Shown: piece by piece, positions 43,525 to 53,929 of the stretch
Position numbering within the stretch: position 1 is the first letter of the stretch
Layout: each line of letters begins with the position of its first letter
Assembly: GCF_026213295.1 (NCBI RefSeq)
Contig: NC_079419.1
Span: forward strand, 26,637,206 to 26,701,205
Origin: Gadus chalcogrammus
Lineage: Eukaryota > Chordata > Actinopteri > Gadiformes > Gadidae
DNA length: 64,000 bases
Direction of reading: 5' to 3'
The notes under the pieces: model-generated
What the model was told of the DNA's origin: nothing
Databases searched by the model: none
The model's input: only the letters and a program-made list of their open reading frames with translations
Made by a program: the position numbers and the translations under genes

Positions 43525-44546
43525 TAGGGATGGGAATCGAGAACCGGTTCTCGTTCAGAACCGGTGCCTAGTCAACCGATTCCTTGGCATCATTAGCAAG
43601 CCTGCTTAACGATTCCGCTTATCGGTTCCGGTCGCGACAAATGTGTCATGACGTCACACAAACGCTGCTTTGTTTTGGTTCAGAGCGCAGCAAACATGGC
43701 GCCGCCGAGGAAGAAGCGCATTGTGCGTTCACACCAAACGCGACGGGGCGACAAGATCCCATACAAAGTGAACGTAGAGACGCATATCGGGCGAATTTTT
43801 CGCGAGAGAAAACCGGCGACAAGTTTTTGTCGTGATGACAGCCAATCAGCGTTCAACAGCGTGACAACTGATTGACATGTGTAACGTAACAGCCAATCAG
43901 CGTTCAACCGTCAAACTCAGTGCAGTGCAGTCCGGGGTGAACTGCAGCATGGAGGAGAAAGTGATTGTTGCAGTTTGCGACTCCCGGAGCTCTATATATA
44001 ATAGTATATAATATAATATAATTGTATATATATAATATCCCGGCCAAAAGCTCTGTGCGCCTCCGGATGGCCGTAGCGTGCGGAGCTCTCATAGGGATTG
44101 GGCTTCTCGGGGTTTGTTTACCAGCGTTGCTATGGTTTCCGGTCGTGTGTGTTCCAACGGTTTATTAGGTAGGCACATCTAATAAATGTCTGTCTAATCA
44201 ATACTTCATTTTGTTTATGTGGGTTGAATTTTGTTACAAGTTGAATGCAAATGAGCACTGTTCGCATTTCAAAAGGCACAAGCTCTTACTTGACTGTTTT
44301 CAGTCTGCGTTTTTAGTTTAATGGCACATAATGATGGCATTTGGGCTTAAAAAGCCAAACATATATTTTTTTGTCTAGACCAATTGATTTGAAAATGTAC
44401 AATTTCCTAATACTAGACGCACTTCTGATCAGATATTAAAGAGATTTAATACAAACAAACACATTTGTACTTATTTTCTCACCCAATGAGAATCGATAAG
44501 AGAATCGGAATCGGAATCGTGAAATTCTTATAAATTCCCATCCCTA
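43525..44546. mobile_element. hAT element inside the LINE
   Basis: TAGGGATGGGAATCGAGAAC at the left and (inverted) TAGGGATGGGAATTTATAAG at the right. The 8-bp duplication GTGATCGA is exact (43517-43524 and 44547-44554). Subterminal AATCGGAATCGG motifs. Nested within is a GCGTTCACACCAAACGCGAC unit (about 43727-44190) shared with 16460-16918. No transposase. Confidence 0.92.
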
Positions 44547-44625
44547 GTGATCGAGGTGCAGATGACAGACTGGATGATGGCTGAGTAGAAGGTGGTCAGC
44601 AGCTCTTTAGGCAGATTAAACTTCC

Positions 44626-45694
44626 TTAGTTGTCGCAGGAAGTATAACCTCTGCTGTAAATGTGGGGACACCATTTTAGGTCCTGTGAAATGGTTGTACC
44701 TAGGAACCTAAAGGAATCGACAGTGGACACTGTGTCGTTCTGGATGGTGAGGGGGGGGAGTGGGGGGGGACTTCGCCGAAAGTCCACTGTCATCTCCACA
44801 GTCTTGTTGTGGTTTAACACCAGGTGGTGCTGACCGCACCATTGGACCAGCTGTTCCACCTCCTGTCTGTAAGCAGACTCATCACCATCCTGGATCAAAC
44901 CAATGACGGTGGTGTCATCTGCAAAATTCAGGAGTTTTACGGACGGGTTCTTTGAGGTGCAGTCATTGGTGTAGATGGAGAAGAGCAGCGGGGAGAGGAC
45001 ACACCCCTGTGGGGCGCCAGTGCTGATGGACCGGGTTTTGGAAGAGATGCTCCCCAGTCTGACATGCTGCTGCCTGTCAATCAGGAAGCTGATGATCCAC
45101 TGACAGGTGGTGACAGGCACTTCGAACTGGGTGAGCTTCTGATGTAGGATTTCAGGGACGATGATGTTGAACGCCGAGCTGAAGTCCACAAACAGGATCC
45201 TGGCATACGTCCCTGGGTAGTCGAGGTGGTGCAGTATGTATTGCAGTCCCATGTTCACTGCATCATCCGCCGACCTGTTTGCCCTGTAGGCAAACTGCAG
45301 GGGGTCCATCGGGGGACCTATAATGTCCTTCAGGTGGCTCAACACCAGTCTCTCAAAGGATTTCATGACCACAGACATCAGGGCGACAGGCCTGTAGTCA
45401 TTTTTGTCCTGTGATGGAGGTTTTTTTGGGGACTGGGATAATGGTGGAGCATTTAAAGCAGGAGGGCACTTCACACAGCTCCAGGGACCAGTTAAAGATC
45501 CGCGTGAAGATTGGCGCCAGCTGTTCAGCACAGACTTGCAGACAAGAGGGGGACACACCATTAGGTCCTGGAGCCTTCTTGATCTTCTGCTTCTGAAAGA
45601 GCCGGCACACATCCTTCTCGCAGATAGTAAGTGCAGGTGGGGGGAGGGGGATGGGTGATGAGGGAAAACCTTTTATGCGTGAGGGGTGTGACAA
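44626..45694 (-). pseudogene. LINE reverse transcriptase (frameshifted)
   Basis: Two overlapping frames (45694-45398 and about 45420-44626) give the RT: KKAPGPNGVSPSCLQVCAEQ, VPKK...NDYRPVALMSVVMKSFERLV, DPLQFAYRANRSADDAVN, ILFVDFSSAFNIIVPEI, STGAPQGCVLSPLLFSIYTN and the catalytic LNFADDTTVIGLI. The frame slips at a run of seven T near 45420. All RT motifs are intact apart from the slip. Continues to FLGTTISQDLKW near the hAT insertion. Confidence 0.85.
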
Positions 45695-45714
45695 TGGGTG
45701 CTCTTCAAACCTGC

Positions 45715-45762
45715 AGTAAAAGTCATTCAGGTCGTCTGCCAGTAAAAGTCATTCAGGTCGTC
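45715..45762 (+). repeat. 26-bp tandem duplication that shifts the LINE frame
   Basis: AGTAAAAGTCATTCAGGTCG TC occurs at 45715-45736 and again at 45741-45762, a 26-bp period. A 26-base gain is not a multiple of three, and it lies exactly between the endonuclease frame (to 45753) and the RT frame. Confidence 0.9.
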
Positions 45763-47276
45763 CCCCACCCCCCAGGGTGGGGGGATGGTCTCTTGTTTGT
45801 AATTTGTTGCAGGCCTTTCCAAACTGATGCAGGGTCATTGGCGGAGAGGCTATATTTTAGTTTCTCACTGTAGCTTATTTTGGCTACCTTGATCTCCTTT
45901 GTCAACTTGTTCCTGGCCTGCTTATATAGGTCCCGGTCCCCACTACTATGGGCCTCCTCTTTAGCTTGACGCAGCTTCCTAAGATTAGGAGTGAACCAAG
46001 GTTTGCTGTTGTTGTATGTGCAGAAGGTCTTGGTCTGCACACAGAGGTCCTCGCAAAAACAGATGTAAGATGTTACAGTGTCCGTGAGGTCGTTTAGGTC
46101 TGTAGCTGCAGCTTCAAAAACGCTCCAGTTGGTGCAGTCAAAGCAAGCCTGCAACTCCAGCTTTGATTCCCTTGTCCATTTCTTTAAAGTCTTTGCCACA
46201 GGTTTAGAAGTTTTTAGTTTCTGCCTGTAGGTTGGGATGAGATGAAGCAGACAGTGGTCGGAGAGTCCTAGAGCTGCCCAGGAAACAGCGCGATAGGCGT
46301 CCTTCAAAACTGTGTAACAGTGGTCCGGTGTGTTTTTGTCTCTGGTGGGAATCTTGATATGCTGTCTGTTTTTATGGAGTTCCTGGTTGAGTTTGGCGTT
46401 GTTAAAATCCCCAACAATAATAACGAGAGAGTCCGGGTGTTTTTCCTCTATGTCCGTTATCTGGTCGGCCAGCTGTTGCAGCGCGTCTGCGACGCGCGCT
46501 TGTGGTGGTATGAATACACCAACCATAATAAATGAGGAGAACTCCCGCAGAGAATAGAAGGGTTTACAGTTTATGAAGAGAGACTCTAAGTGAGGGCTAC
46601 ACGTCTTTTCCAGCACTGTAACATCTGTACACCAACCAACGTTTAAGTCGAAGCAGATTCCTCCGCCTTTCGTTTTCCCCGAAAGCTCTGCGGTCCGCCC
46701 GGATGAGAAACCGGGCAGCTGATGTGCGCTTTCCGGGATGCGTTCACAGAGCCAGGTTTCGGTGAAACACAGGGCAGCGGATCTGTAAAAGTCTGAGTTG
46801 GTTCGATTGAGAAGCAACAGCTCATCCATCGTATTTACCAGGGACCGGACGTTTGCCAGGTGAATGGCTGGAAGCGAGGTGCGTAGTCCCCGCTTCCTTA
46901 ATTTCACAAGCGCTCCTGTTCGTTTCCCCCGTCTGCGTCTCCGGCAGATTCCAAGGAGAACCGTTGCTCCTCCGACCAGGATTTCAATAAAACTTGCTAA
47001 AAATCCTATAGAGGTATGCCGGATGATTAAGAGCTCCTCTCTGGAAAAATAAATACCACCGAAAACATAATAAACGGACAAAAACAAACAAAGTAAGTTT
47101 TTGTACCGAAGTACCGAGGCTGCCATCCGCGGCGCCATGGCAACATACATTCGACCGCGAAACCGCCAAATAGGAAGCAACCCAATTTCCCAGCAACCCT
47201 TTGACATATCATACCCAAACTTGATACATAGACCCATAACATCATCATGGGGACACTCAATGAATTTGGTGACCAT
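45753..47276 (-). pseudogene. LINE N-terminal region with APE-type endonuclease
   Basis: 507 codons. The endonuclease region has LANVRSLVNTMDELLLLNRT, ALCFTETWLCERIPES, GGGICFDLNVGWCTDV, VIIVGDFNNAKLNQEL and GLSDHCLLHLIPTYRQK. The GDFN and SDH motifs are catalytic parts of APE-like endonucleases that nick target DNA. The frame then enters the RT linker. The first 40-50 codons extend beyond the LINE into flanking repeat and are probably not coding; the real 5' end is near 47130. Confidence 0.82.
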
Positions 47277-48519
47277 TGACCTCTAGGGGGCGCTATAATT
47301 AATGAAGACGCGTTTTAACTCCTCTCTCTTCACATGAGTACATTTCAAACTTATTTTCAATGTCTGATGATACTGTCAGACCTCCCCATATAGCTTATAA
47401 ATGTATTCTCATGGCAACATCAGAACTTGGCCACCATGTTGAAAGTTGTCAAAATCAGTTGTACATTTCCACAGGCCACAAATTATATGATCTTCAGACC
47501 AAGTTGAACAAATGTGTCAAACAGCTTTCTCAAATTCAAAACCGTTTGGCCGTGACAGCAAATCAAACTTGACGGCAAAGCAGCCAAACAGGAAGTAAGC
47601 CTGTTCTCAGCACTTCTTTAACATATCATAGCCAAACTTGGTACATAGACTCATGACATCATTCTGGGGACATCCAAACTATTTGGTGACCTTTGACCTC
47701 AGGGGCACGTCAAACAGGAAGTAAGCTCATATCTCTGCAAGGCCTTCATGCATCCAAACCAATCTTGGCTCATAGTCTTATGACCCTATCCTGATGATGC
47801 CCAAATAATTTGGTGTGATTTGACTTTTAGGGGTGCTTTGTTAGCAGAAAGTCTATTCCAGCCCTTAGAAAGCAACTTCAATGTATTTTCCTTGAGATAC
47901 CCATTGCCAATAACTTTCATTGTCAGTAAAATCTAATCATATGTATTTTTTCATGGTCATATCATATGCTGTGTTATATAAAACTGATAACATATCAATT
48001 ATATTCAATCATCATGTAAATCTGACATACAGCATACAATCAGAACACTACTTCATTTATTTCAAGTTGCAGCGCTCATTAAAGGGTAGACACTGAACTT
48101 GTGTGGCGAAAAGCGGTACTTAATGTATAATGCAACAATGACTATCTTTACCATTCCGCCCACTTATATAAACTGCAATTCCCACTGGATTAGATGCTTC
48201 ACGAACCACCTCCAGAACGGATGCTTGTTTACATTATGTCTCTTTTAGGAATATTGTTCCGAATACCCCTATGTATTTGTGACACTTGTTCTGTCAGGCA
48301 GACTGTATTGCGCCCTTACCTCTAGGTGGGGTCATTTTCCCATTTGGTAAACATTGACGCGTACTCGCTGAATTGCTCATCCCACCGACTGTCGGTATTA
48401 CCGATTACCAAGACGGTCGTCATGTAGCCACCTAGCCGATTACGTCCGTCCAGCAAAATTATTTTCTCAAGTCCCATTATGCTTGACCCCCACATTACTG
48501 CTCGCAGCTATATTTTTTA
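47131..48519 (+). repeat. Non-coding dispersed repeat (right part)
   Basis: Repeated phrases AACAGGAAGTAAGC, TTGGTACATAGAC and GGTGACC(A/T)TTGACCTC occur at 47180-47300 and 47590-47710, matching 40295-40440. The right edge is at CCCATTATGCTTGACCCCCA, inverse of the unit at 39688. No protein domain is seen; the ORFs here are not supported. Confidence 0.55.
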
Positions 48520-48680
48520 TTTATTTTTCTGTATGAAACCACTGTCTGACTTGCTGGCACCAGCATTCTGCATAGCTAACTGGTAACATTAAGCTAGGTT
48601 TGTCACTTACTTTATTTAGCTCATTTTAAGTTTGAGCTAGTAAACAAAGGCGTTAAAGTACCAGTTCAAAAATATTGAAA

Positions 48681-49530
48681 ATGTCGGAGCACGAGCAACA
48701 GGTTGAAGCAACAGGTTTACAGCAGCAGTTTAAAGACCTTGATATAGATGCAAACTCATCAAAAGAGATGGAGGTAGCTGTAGAAACCAAAGCTGCTGTA
48801 GAGTAAAGTCTAAGAAGAAGCCAAAGAACCTGAGAGCTTACTGAAAAGGGCCATGAACTGTTACAACCTCTTATGACAAATGGAAAGTTTTTGCTAAAGA
48901 GACGAGGAAAGCCATCGATGGAACATTCTCACCTGAAATCCTGCAAACCTACATAACCAAGATCAGTAAAGCTTCAGTGTAAAACAAGATTATCAAGATT
49001 TACGCCAACACACTACTCCGGATGGCAAGATGCGCCGACGAGTAGACACGTGTGATGCTGTCTCAGGAAAGCTGGTGGAACATGCAGAGGATTCTCTTGA
49101 ATTAAGAGAAAAAGTACCAGATACTCAAAGAACTGGACTGCGACTGGCTCGGTGCTTACACGTGCAACCTCCGAAAGGTCTAGTGTTTGTTCATGAAGTT
49201 CAAAGTCTGCAAGCATCAGATCAAAGCAATCAAGCCTGTCCTCTACAAAGAAACTGGAAGCTGCAGCAGAGCTAGCTGCAACTCAAGCCACATTAAGGTC
49301 TTAGAGGACATGGAACTTAAGGAACAAGTGCTTGGGAATCTTGAAGTTGAGAACAGAAAAAGGCTTGCACTGCAAGAAGAAGAAAATGCTGAAAGAAAAA
49401 ATGCATTAGAAGAGAAGCGCTTAGAGACAGTTAAGAAAATGAATGCTGCAGGGCGCGTCTACAAGTCTACGAGCAGGAAGTGGGTTCGGACGAAGAGACA
49501 ACAGAGTTACTCCACAGCAGCAAGCATGTG
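48681..49530 (+). pseudogene. gag: BEL/Pao gag, N-terminal part (several breaks)
   Basis: Starts MSEHEQQVEATGLQQQFKDL and stops after about 41 codons. The following 700 bp continue in changing frames with a Glu/Lys-rich coiled-coil stretch (EEENAERKNALEEKRLETVK at about 49376-49435). The overlap with the main gag frame at 49480 indicates a frameshift. Confidence 0.55.
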
Positions 49531-50868
49531 AAAATCGAAGCTAAAACTACCCAAAGAAGTCTTTCTGTGCATCATGTGGCAACATCACAAAATGCCACAC
49601 ATGTACAACCTGCTATGATTGCACAGATTGTTGAAAGTGTGCAACCTGCTGCCATTGCTCATCAAGAAGATAGCACTACAGCACTTGCCAAAGCAATAAC
49701 AGAGTCAATCAACAAAAGCCATCTCCCAATACCAGAGCCTTCTGTTTTCGATGGCGAACCACTAAGGTACAAAGACTGGAAAACGACCTTTGAGACATTG
49801 ATCAGCAGGAAGAATATTCCAGTGAATGAGAAGGTCTTCTACCTCCACAAGTATGTTGGAGGACCTGCAAAGAAACGTATTGAAGGTTACTTCCTGCTAG
49901 GCACGGATGCAGCCTACTATTCAGCATTGGACATCCTGGAAGAAAGGTATGGAAGCTCCATTTTGATTGCCAAGGCCTTCAGGGATAAGATAACTTCATG
50001 GCCAAAAATAGGGCCCAAGGACAGCATTGAACAAAGAGAATTATCCAATTTTCGACGAAGCTGTGAAGCAATGTCGCAAATCAAGAGTCTCGCAGTCCTG
50101 AAAGACTGTGGTGAAAACCAAAGAATGCTCAACAAGCTTCATGATTCGTTAACAGCCAGATGGAACAGAAAGGTCCTTGCGGTTGATGAATCAACACATG
50201 ACTTTCCAAGCTTCAGCGAATTTGTTCAGTTGGTTGCAAGAGAAGCCAAGATAGCATGCAACCCTGTGACATCTCTCAATGCTCTGAAGTCTGGTGATAG
50301 TGGAAAGGTTAAGACAACAAAGCCTCAAAATGTTGGTGCAAAGGTGATGGCAGCAGCTCAGAAGAAAACCCAGATCCTAAGACATGTGTATTCTTGTGTG
50401 AGAAGTTGTACCATGGCATTCAAACATGTAGAAAGAAAAACAATCTCAGAAAAAGTCAAGTTTGTGCAAACTAAAGGACTGTGTTTTGGATGCTTAAAGA
50501 CAGGACACCATTCTAAGAACTGTGAAAAGAGGAGTGTCTGTGACACATGTAAAAGGAAGCACCCAACCTGTTTGCATGAAGACCGTGTCAAGGATGACGG
50601 AAAGAAAGATCACAGAGCTGATGAGAGAAAGGAGAGTTGGAAACAAGCCAAAGAGAAGGAGAGTTCAAAGGAAAAGACGGATTCTAAGCAGTCAAATGAA
50701 GCTTCTAAGGAAGCCACCTCTAAACGTGTGGTGCAAAACATGAATGGAACTTACATGTCCATCGTTATCCCAGTGTGGTTGTCAACAAAAAGCAACCCAG
50801 AGCATGAAGTTCTCGTATATGCTTTTCTTGATAACCAAAGTGACACCAGCTTTATCCTTAATGAATAA
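49480..50868 (+). pseudogene. gag: BEL/Pao gag-protease polyprotein
   Basis: 462 codons. Residues about 75-260 are the BEL gag core (LPIPEPSVFDGEPLRYKDWK, KYVGGPAKKRIEGYFLLGTD, ALDILEERYGSSILIAKAFR, RWNRKVLAVDE). At about residue 335 is a zinc knuckle (CFGCLKTGHHSKNC), followed by a second Cys/His cluster (CDTCKRKHPTCLH). A Lys/Glu linker leads to the retroviral-like protease start FLDNQSDTSFILNE, in which D-NQ-SD-TSF replaces the usual DTG. The frame stops inside the protease. Confidence 0.85.
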
Positions 50869-51320
50869 GGCAGACTAGCACTACAGCACTTGCACGCACA
50901 GAAGGAGCCAATGCAACTAAAAGTACAATCATTCCAAGTCAGAAGTTAACTGGGTTGCAGATCAGAGGCTTCATTCCTGCCAATGTAAGTCACATTCCCA
51001 CACCCAAGAAAGGAAGAGCATGGCCTCATCTAGAGCACCTTGCCGAAGAGATTGCTCCTTTAATTGACTGTGACGTTGGCCTGCGTACAGGTTACAATTG
51101 TTCTCAAGCCCAGTTACCCAGAGAAGTTGTGTCAGGTAGAGATGAGGAGCCTTTAGCTCAAAAACAGACCTCGGCTGGAGTTTTGTTGGCTTGGTAGTTC
51201 CTGTGTCGACTACGGAGATGCAATTGGATTCAGCGGCAGAACTACTGTCAGAGAAGTAATGCCATGAATTCAGTCGCCTCCCAATTTGACAAGTGAAGTC
51301 CGATACTGAGTCGAACACAA

Positions 51321-51810
51321 GTGAAGGAATTAGTCACTCCGCCAAATGTTATGAAGATATTGGAGTCAGAATTTAATGAAAGAACCGTGGAGGATGCTCA
51401 CTTTTCACAGGAAGTTCTTCGTTTCATTTCAATAATGGAGGAGGGAATCAAGATCAAGCCTGACGGTCACTGTGAAATGCCTTTGCCATTAAAAGAGGAC
51501 TGGCCGAGTTTGCCAGACAACAGGAAATGTGCCGATCATCGTGTCTGAGTAAGAGGTTTGAAAAGAGAAACAGTACCACAAGGACTATGTATCCTTCATG
51601 AACGAAACAATGACTCGTGGAGATGCTGAGAAAGTTTCTGAAGAGGAAATGAGCCCTGCTTGGTACATCCCTCGTCACGGGGTGTATCACCCACAAAAAC
51701 CGGGCAAGATACGTGTCGTGTTCGACTGCACAGCGAAGTTTCAAGGCGTGTCATTGAATGACCATCTGCTTACTGGGCCAGAGCTGACCAATACGTTGGT
51801 AGGGGTTCTG
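51321..51810 (+). pseudogene. pol: BEL/Pao reverse transcriptase, N-terminal fragments
   Basis: 51321-51548 (VEDAHFSQEVLRFISIMEEG, YEMPLPLK-like GHCEMPLPLKEDWPSLPDNR) and 51598-51810 (WYIPRHGVYHPQKPGKIRVV, FDCTAKFQGVSLNDHLLTGP, ELTNTLVGVL) are the start of a BEL RT. A frameshift separates them. The frame then reads into LTR-like sequence at about 51813, before the catalytic YxDD block. Confidence 0.82.
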
Positions 51811-51812
51811 CC

Positions 51813-52206
51813 GCAGAGCCAACTGCCGCTCGTTGAGATAAGTGGTAACGTCATTACATTCATTAGTTCAACGAGAGACACACGGGGGAGAAGTTGGCTC
51901 CGTGTTACCTGTTTCACTCCCTGGAGTTAACGCGGCCAATGAGGTATGCATAGTTATTTTAATGTGTAATTATGATGTTCTATTCTCTGTGAGGATATTC
52001 TTCTTTATGTAACTCATGTATGATTTCTATGCTTTTATTTAGTTCTCACGGCATGTTTAATGGCATTGTGGATGATAAGATTTGGCTAATAAATAGCCGT
52101 AAACAAGAATGCCTTGTATCGGTGACTGTTAACCTGAGGGAGCTACACATCAGTATATACCACACATCAATCAGTCATGTAGGTCAACACATATCAGTAT
52201 AAAGAA
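51813..52206 (+). repeat. BEL/Pao LTR-like segment joined to RT
   Basis: GCAGAGCCAACTGCCGCTCG through TTTATGTAACTCA matches 39391-39595. It continues past that shared part to a CACATCAGTATATACCACAC phrase near 52149. The abrupt RT-to-LTR junction implies an internal deletion. Confidence 0.6.
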
Positions 52207-52464
52207 CCGATCCTGCGTGGTTGAAAGGTTGACGGAAGCCGGGACGGAGATTGGAAACAAAGTAGGCTTAACCAGTGCCTTGGACCGCTCAGCTGACAGT
52301 GTCAGCTGGCGAGGAACAGCTGTCCTCACAAGCATGGACAAAGCAGAGAAAGACTATTCTTTCAAAATGTTAATCATGCCAAAGTGGTTTGGGATCCTGC
52401 GGCGAAACCTAAAGGTATTTTGGGAGGCCATTTAAACATCTGAAGCCTAGTTCCCAAATGTGAG

Positions 52465-52630
52465 TGTTGTGATATCTAAATGGAACTAAATTATAGCTAT
52501 GCGGATTCATACGTCACTACATGAGCAGCGTAGGAATACCGGTGTTGTATTGTTCCTGAACCCAACCTGAAGTGAAGATACGTTGGATCTTATCCTCAAG
52601 TCTTCTTCTTTATCTCTAAATATCTCTTCA
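52465..52630 (+). repeat. 5' LTR of gypsy element
   Basis: 166 bp starting TGTTGTGATATCTAAATGG and ending AAATATCTCTTCA. It matches the 3' LTR 61220-61383 with only a few differences. Followed immediately by TGGTGGCC, a primer-binding-site-like start. Confidence 0.9.
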
Positions 52631-52674
52631 TGGTGGCCAACGTAATTGTCCGAGGATAATTTGTATGTCACCAG

Positions 52675-52936
52675 ATGTTGATTAATGCAAGAAAAGACGA
52701 AATGGCATCACATCTACCAATGATGAACTGGTTCGAACCGGATCTAAGTGAGGCTATCTCACTGTTCAGACAGAAAATCTGCCTTTATCTAGATGATGAG
52801 GAAATAGAGGACGGTGTTAAACGAGCTAGAAAAATCTGTCGTGGCTTAAGAGATGAAGGGCTAAGAAGGCTGAATGCTAGCGGACTCAGCGATGACGACA
52901 AAAAAAGTCCACAGTTTGTGGACTTTTTTCGAGGAC
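52675..52936 (+). pseudogene. gag: Gypsy gag, N-terminal half
   Basis: From ATG 52675 with MLINARKDEMASHLPMMNWF, LSEAISLFRQKICLYLDDEE and KRARKICRGLRDEGLRRLNA. Matches the matrix/capsid region of fish gypsy gag. The frame is cut at GAG GAC by the Harbinger A insertion and resumes at 54154 in the same frame after removal of the element and one CAG copy. Confidence 0.8.
52901..52929. repeat. Perfect 13-bp hairpin in gag
   Basis: AAAAAAGTCCACA, a 3-base loop GTT, then TGTGGACTTTTTT. Exact palindrome inside coding sequence, 10 bp before the Harbinger insertion point. Confidence 0.9.
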
Positions 52937-53354
52937 CCGGGGGGTATACCACTAACCTCGCTGAACATACCCAGGCTTTCTTGGGAAAACCTGGCTCGAC
53001 AGAGCCGCAACTCGCAATCAGAGTTAAATGGTACCACGAAGCTCACTTTAGATTCAATTAGTTGAACCAGGTTTTCCGCTTTAGGTTCAGTGCGCGTTCA
53101 CTTGAAAGGGGCGTTTTTTGCGTCATTTTTCTCACCTTTACGATAGATCAAGCAGTCTATATGCGTATAAGTGAAAAGATTCTGCATATTGTCTATAAAA
53201 TAACGATGCCAAATGCAGAATTGTTCGCCATTAATCAAAATAGAATGATGATGATTTAAAAATGCATAAGCAACGTCCATCCTGCCTTATTCTATCATTT
53301 AGGGAATTCACTTTAAATACACCCTATGTAAGTATCGCATGTGTTCAACCACTG

Positions 53355-53430
53355 AGAGGTAGCGGTTGTAGCGTAGTGGATTAGTATAAGACCCGAACGC
53401 CAGCGACCGGGGTTCAAATTCACCAGTCTA
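53355..53430 (+). repeat. tRNA-like sequence (SINE head candidate)
   Basis: TAGCGTAGTGGATTAGTA resembles a pol III A box and GGGTTCAAATTC a B box, about 35 bases apart. No convincing acceptor stem, so likely a SINE or tRNA pseudogene rather than a functional tRNA. Confidence 0.4.
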
Positions 53431-53586
53431 TCATCATGCATTTTACCCAACATAGATGTGGTGCCAGCACGGCCTTGAAAATATGGGTTCAAGTTAGAAA
53501 TAAGCACAAAAATATAATTCCATAAGCTTCAGTGAATAAGTATTCCATATGCATGAGAATTGGGACTTTATAAGCTTCACATAAAT

Positions 53587-53660
53587 TCGCGTCACTTGGG
53601 AGTCGAACCTCCCGCGCAGAAATTCAAGACTGACGCGCTACCTCCACTCTAGCACTCTGT
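53587..53660 (-). repeat. tRNA-like sequence, inverse orientation
   Basis: On the minus strand GTGCTAGAGTGGAGGTAGCG and CGTCAGTCTTGAATTTC are followed by GGAGGTTCGACTCCCAAG. It looks like a tRNA-Met-type body (AGCGCGTCAGTC) with an A box and B box, but the acceptor stem and anticodon loop do not fold cleanly. Probably a tRNA-derived repeat. Confidence 0.4.
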
Positions 53661-53716
53661 CACGTTGACACAATGCGCAACAGTAAGCATTGTCTACATA
53701 AGGTCCAAAAGGACGA

Positions 53717-53929
53717 TCAAATAACGAACACCCTCTGGTGAGAATCTGTATCTCTCATGAAGAACCCCAATTTTGTTGTTTGCACAATGACAATAAAGTC
53801 TGAAATCTGAATATCGTCAGACAATGCCAAGGGATCGGTTCTGTTCCGTAAAACCCTCTGTCTCCGGAGAGACGCCTGTACGAGAAGTGCGCCGAGGTCC
53901 ACGGGAACACCCACAAATGGTGACGCCAT
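53717..53929 (-). pseudogene. HARBI1-like N-terminal fragment (element A copy 2)
   Basis: Same start as 7349 (MASPFVGVPVDLGAL) and the same RQRVLRNRTDPLALSDDI stretch. It then diverges at a short insertion ending AATAAAGTCTGAAATCTGAA (about 53760-53812), which looks like a LINE 3' end. No catalytic residues. Confidence 0.7.

Larger units (their letters stand above)
40563..47130 (-). mobile_element. CR1/L2-type LINE, split by three DNA transposons
   Basis: Read on the minus strand, endonuclease (47100-45765), reverse transcriptase (45694-44626), C-terminus (44580-43403, then 42150-41990) and a 3' UTR ending AATAAAGCTGAATCTGAATC at about 40563 form one LINE of about 3.1 kb. It is interrupted by hAT 43525-44546, Harbinger 42161-43399 and Kolobok 40757-41918. 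Each junction is flanked by the right duplication and rejoins the LINE. The C-terminal motif LFNLLPSGRRYRALFAKTSR is typical of fish CR1/L2 elements. Confidence 0.85.
48520..52206 (+). mobile_element. BEL/Pao LTR retrotransposon, decayed
   Basis: Order on the plus strand: gag start (48681), main gag with zinc knuckle (49480-50700), protease (about 50780-50866), then pieces of reverse transcriptase (51321-51810). The RT then runs directly into LTR-like sequence (51813-52206) shared with 39391-39595. Most of RT, RNase H and integrase is deleted. The 5' LTR is not clearly delimited. Confidence 0.78.

Noticed and set aside
43287..43609. ORFs of 73-92 codons across the LINE/Harbinger/hAT junctions
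   Set aside because: They cross three element boundaries and have no homology in those frames.
53587..53660. Functional tRNA gene
   Set aside because: A and B boxes are plausible, but acceptor stem pairing and the anticodon loop are poor and it lies inside a transposon; kept only as a tRNA-like repeat.
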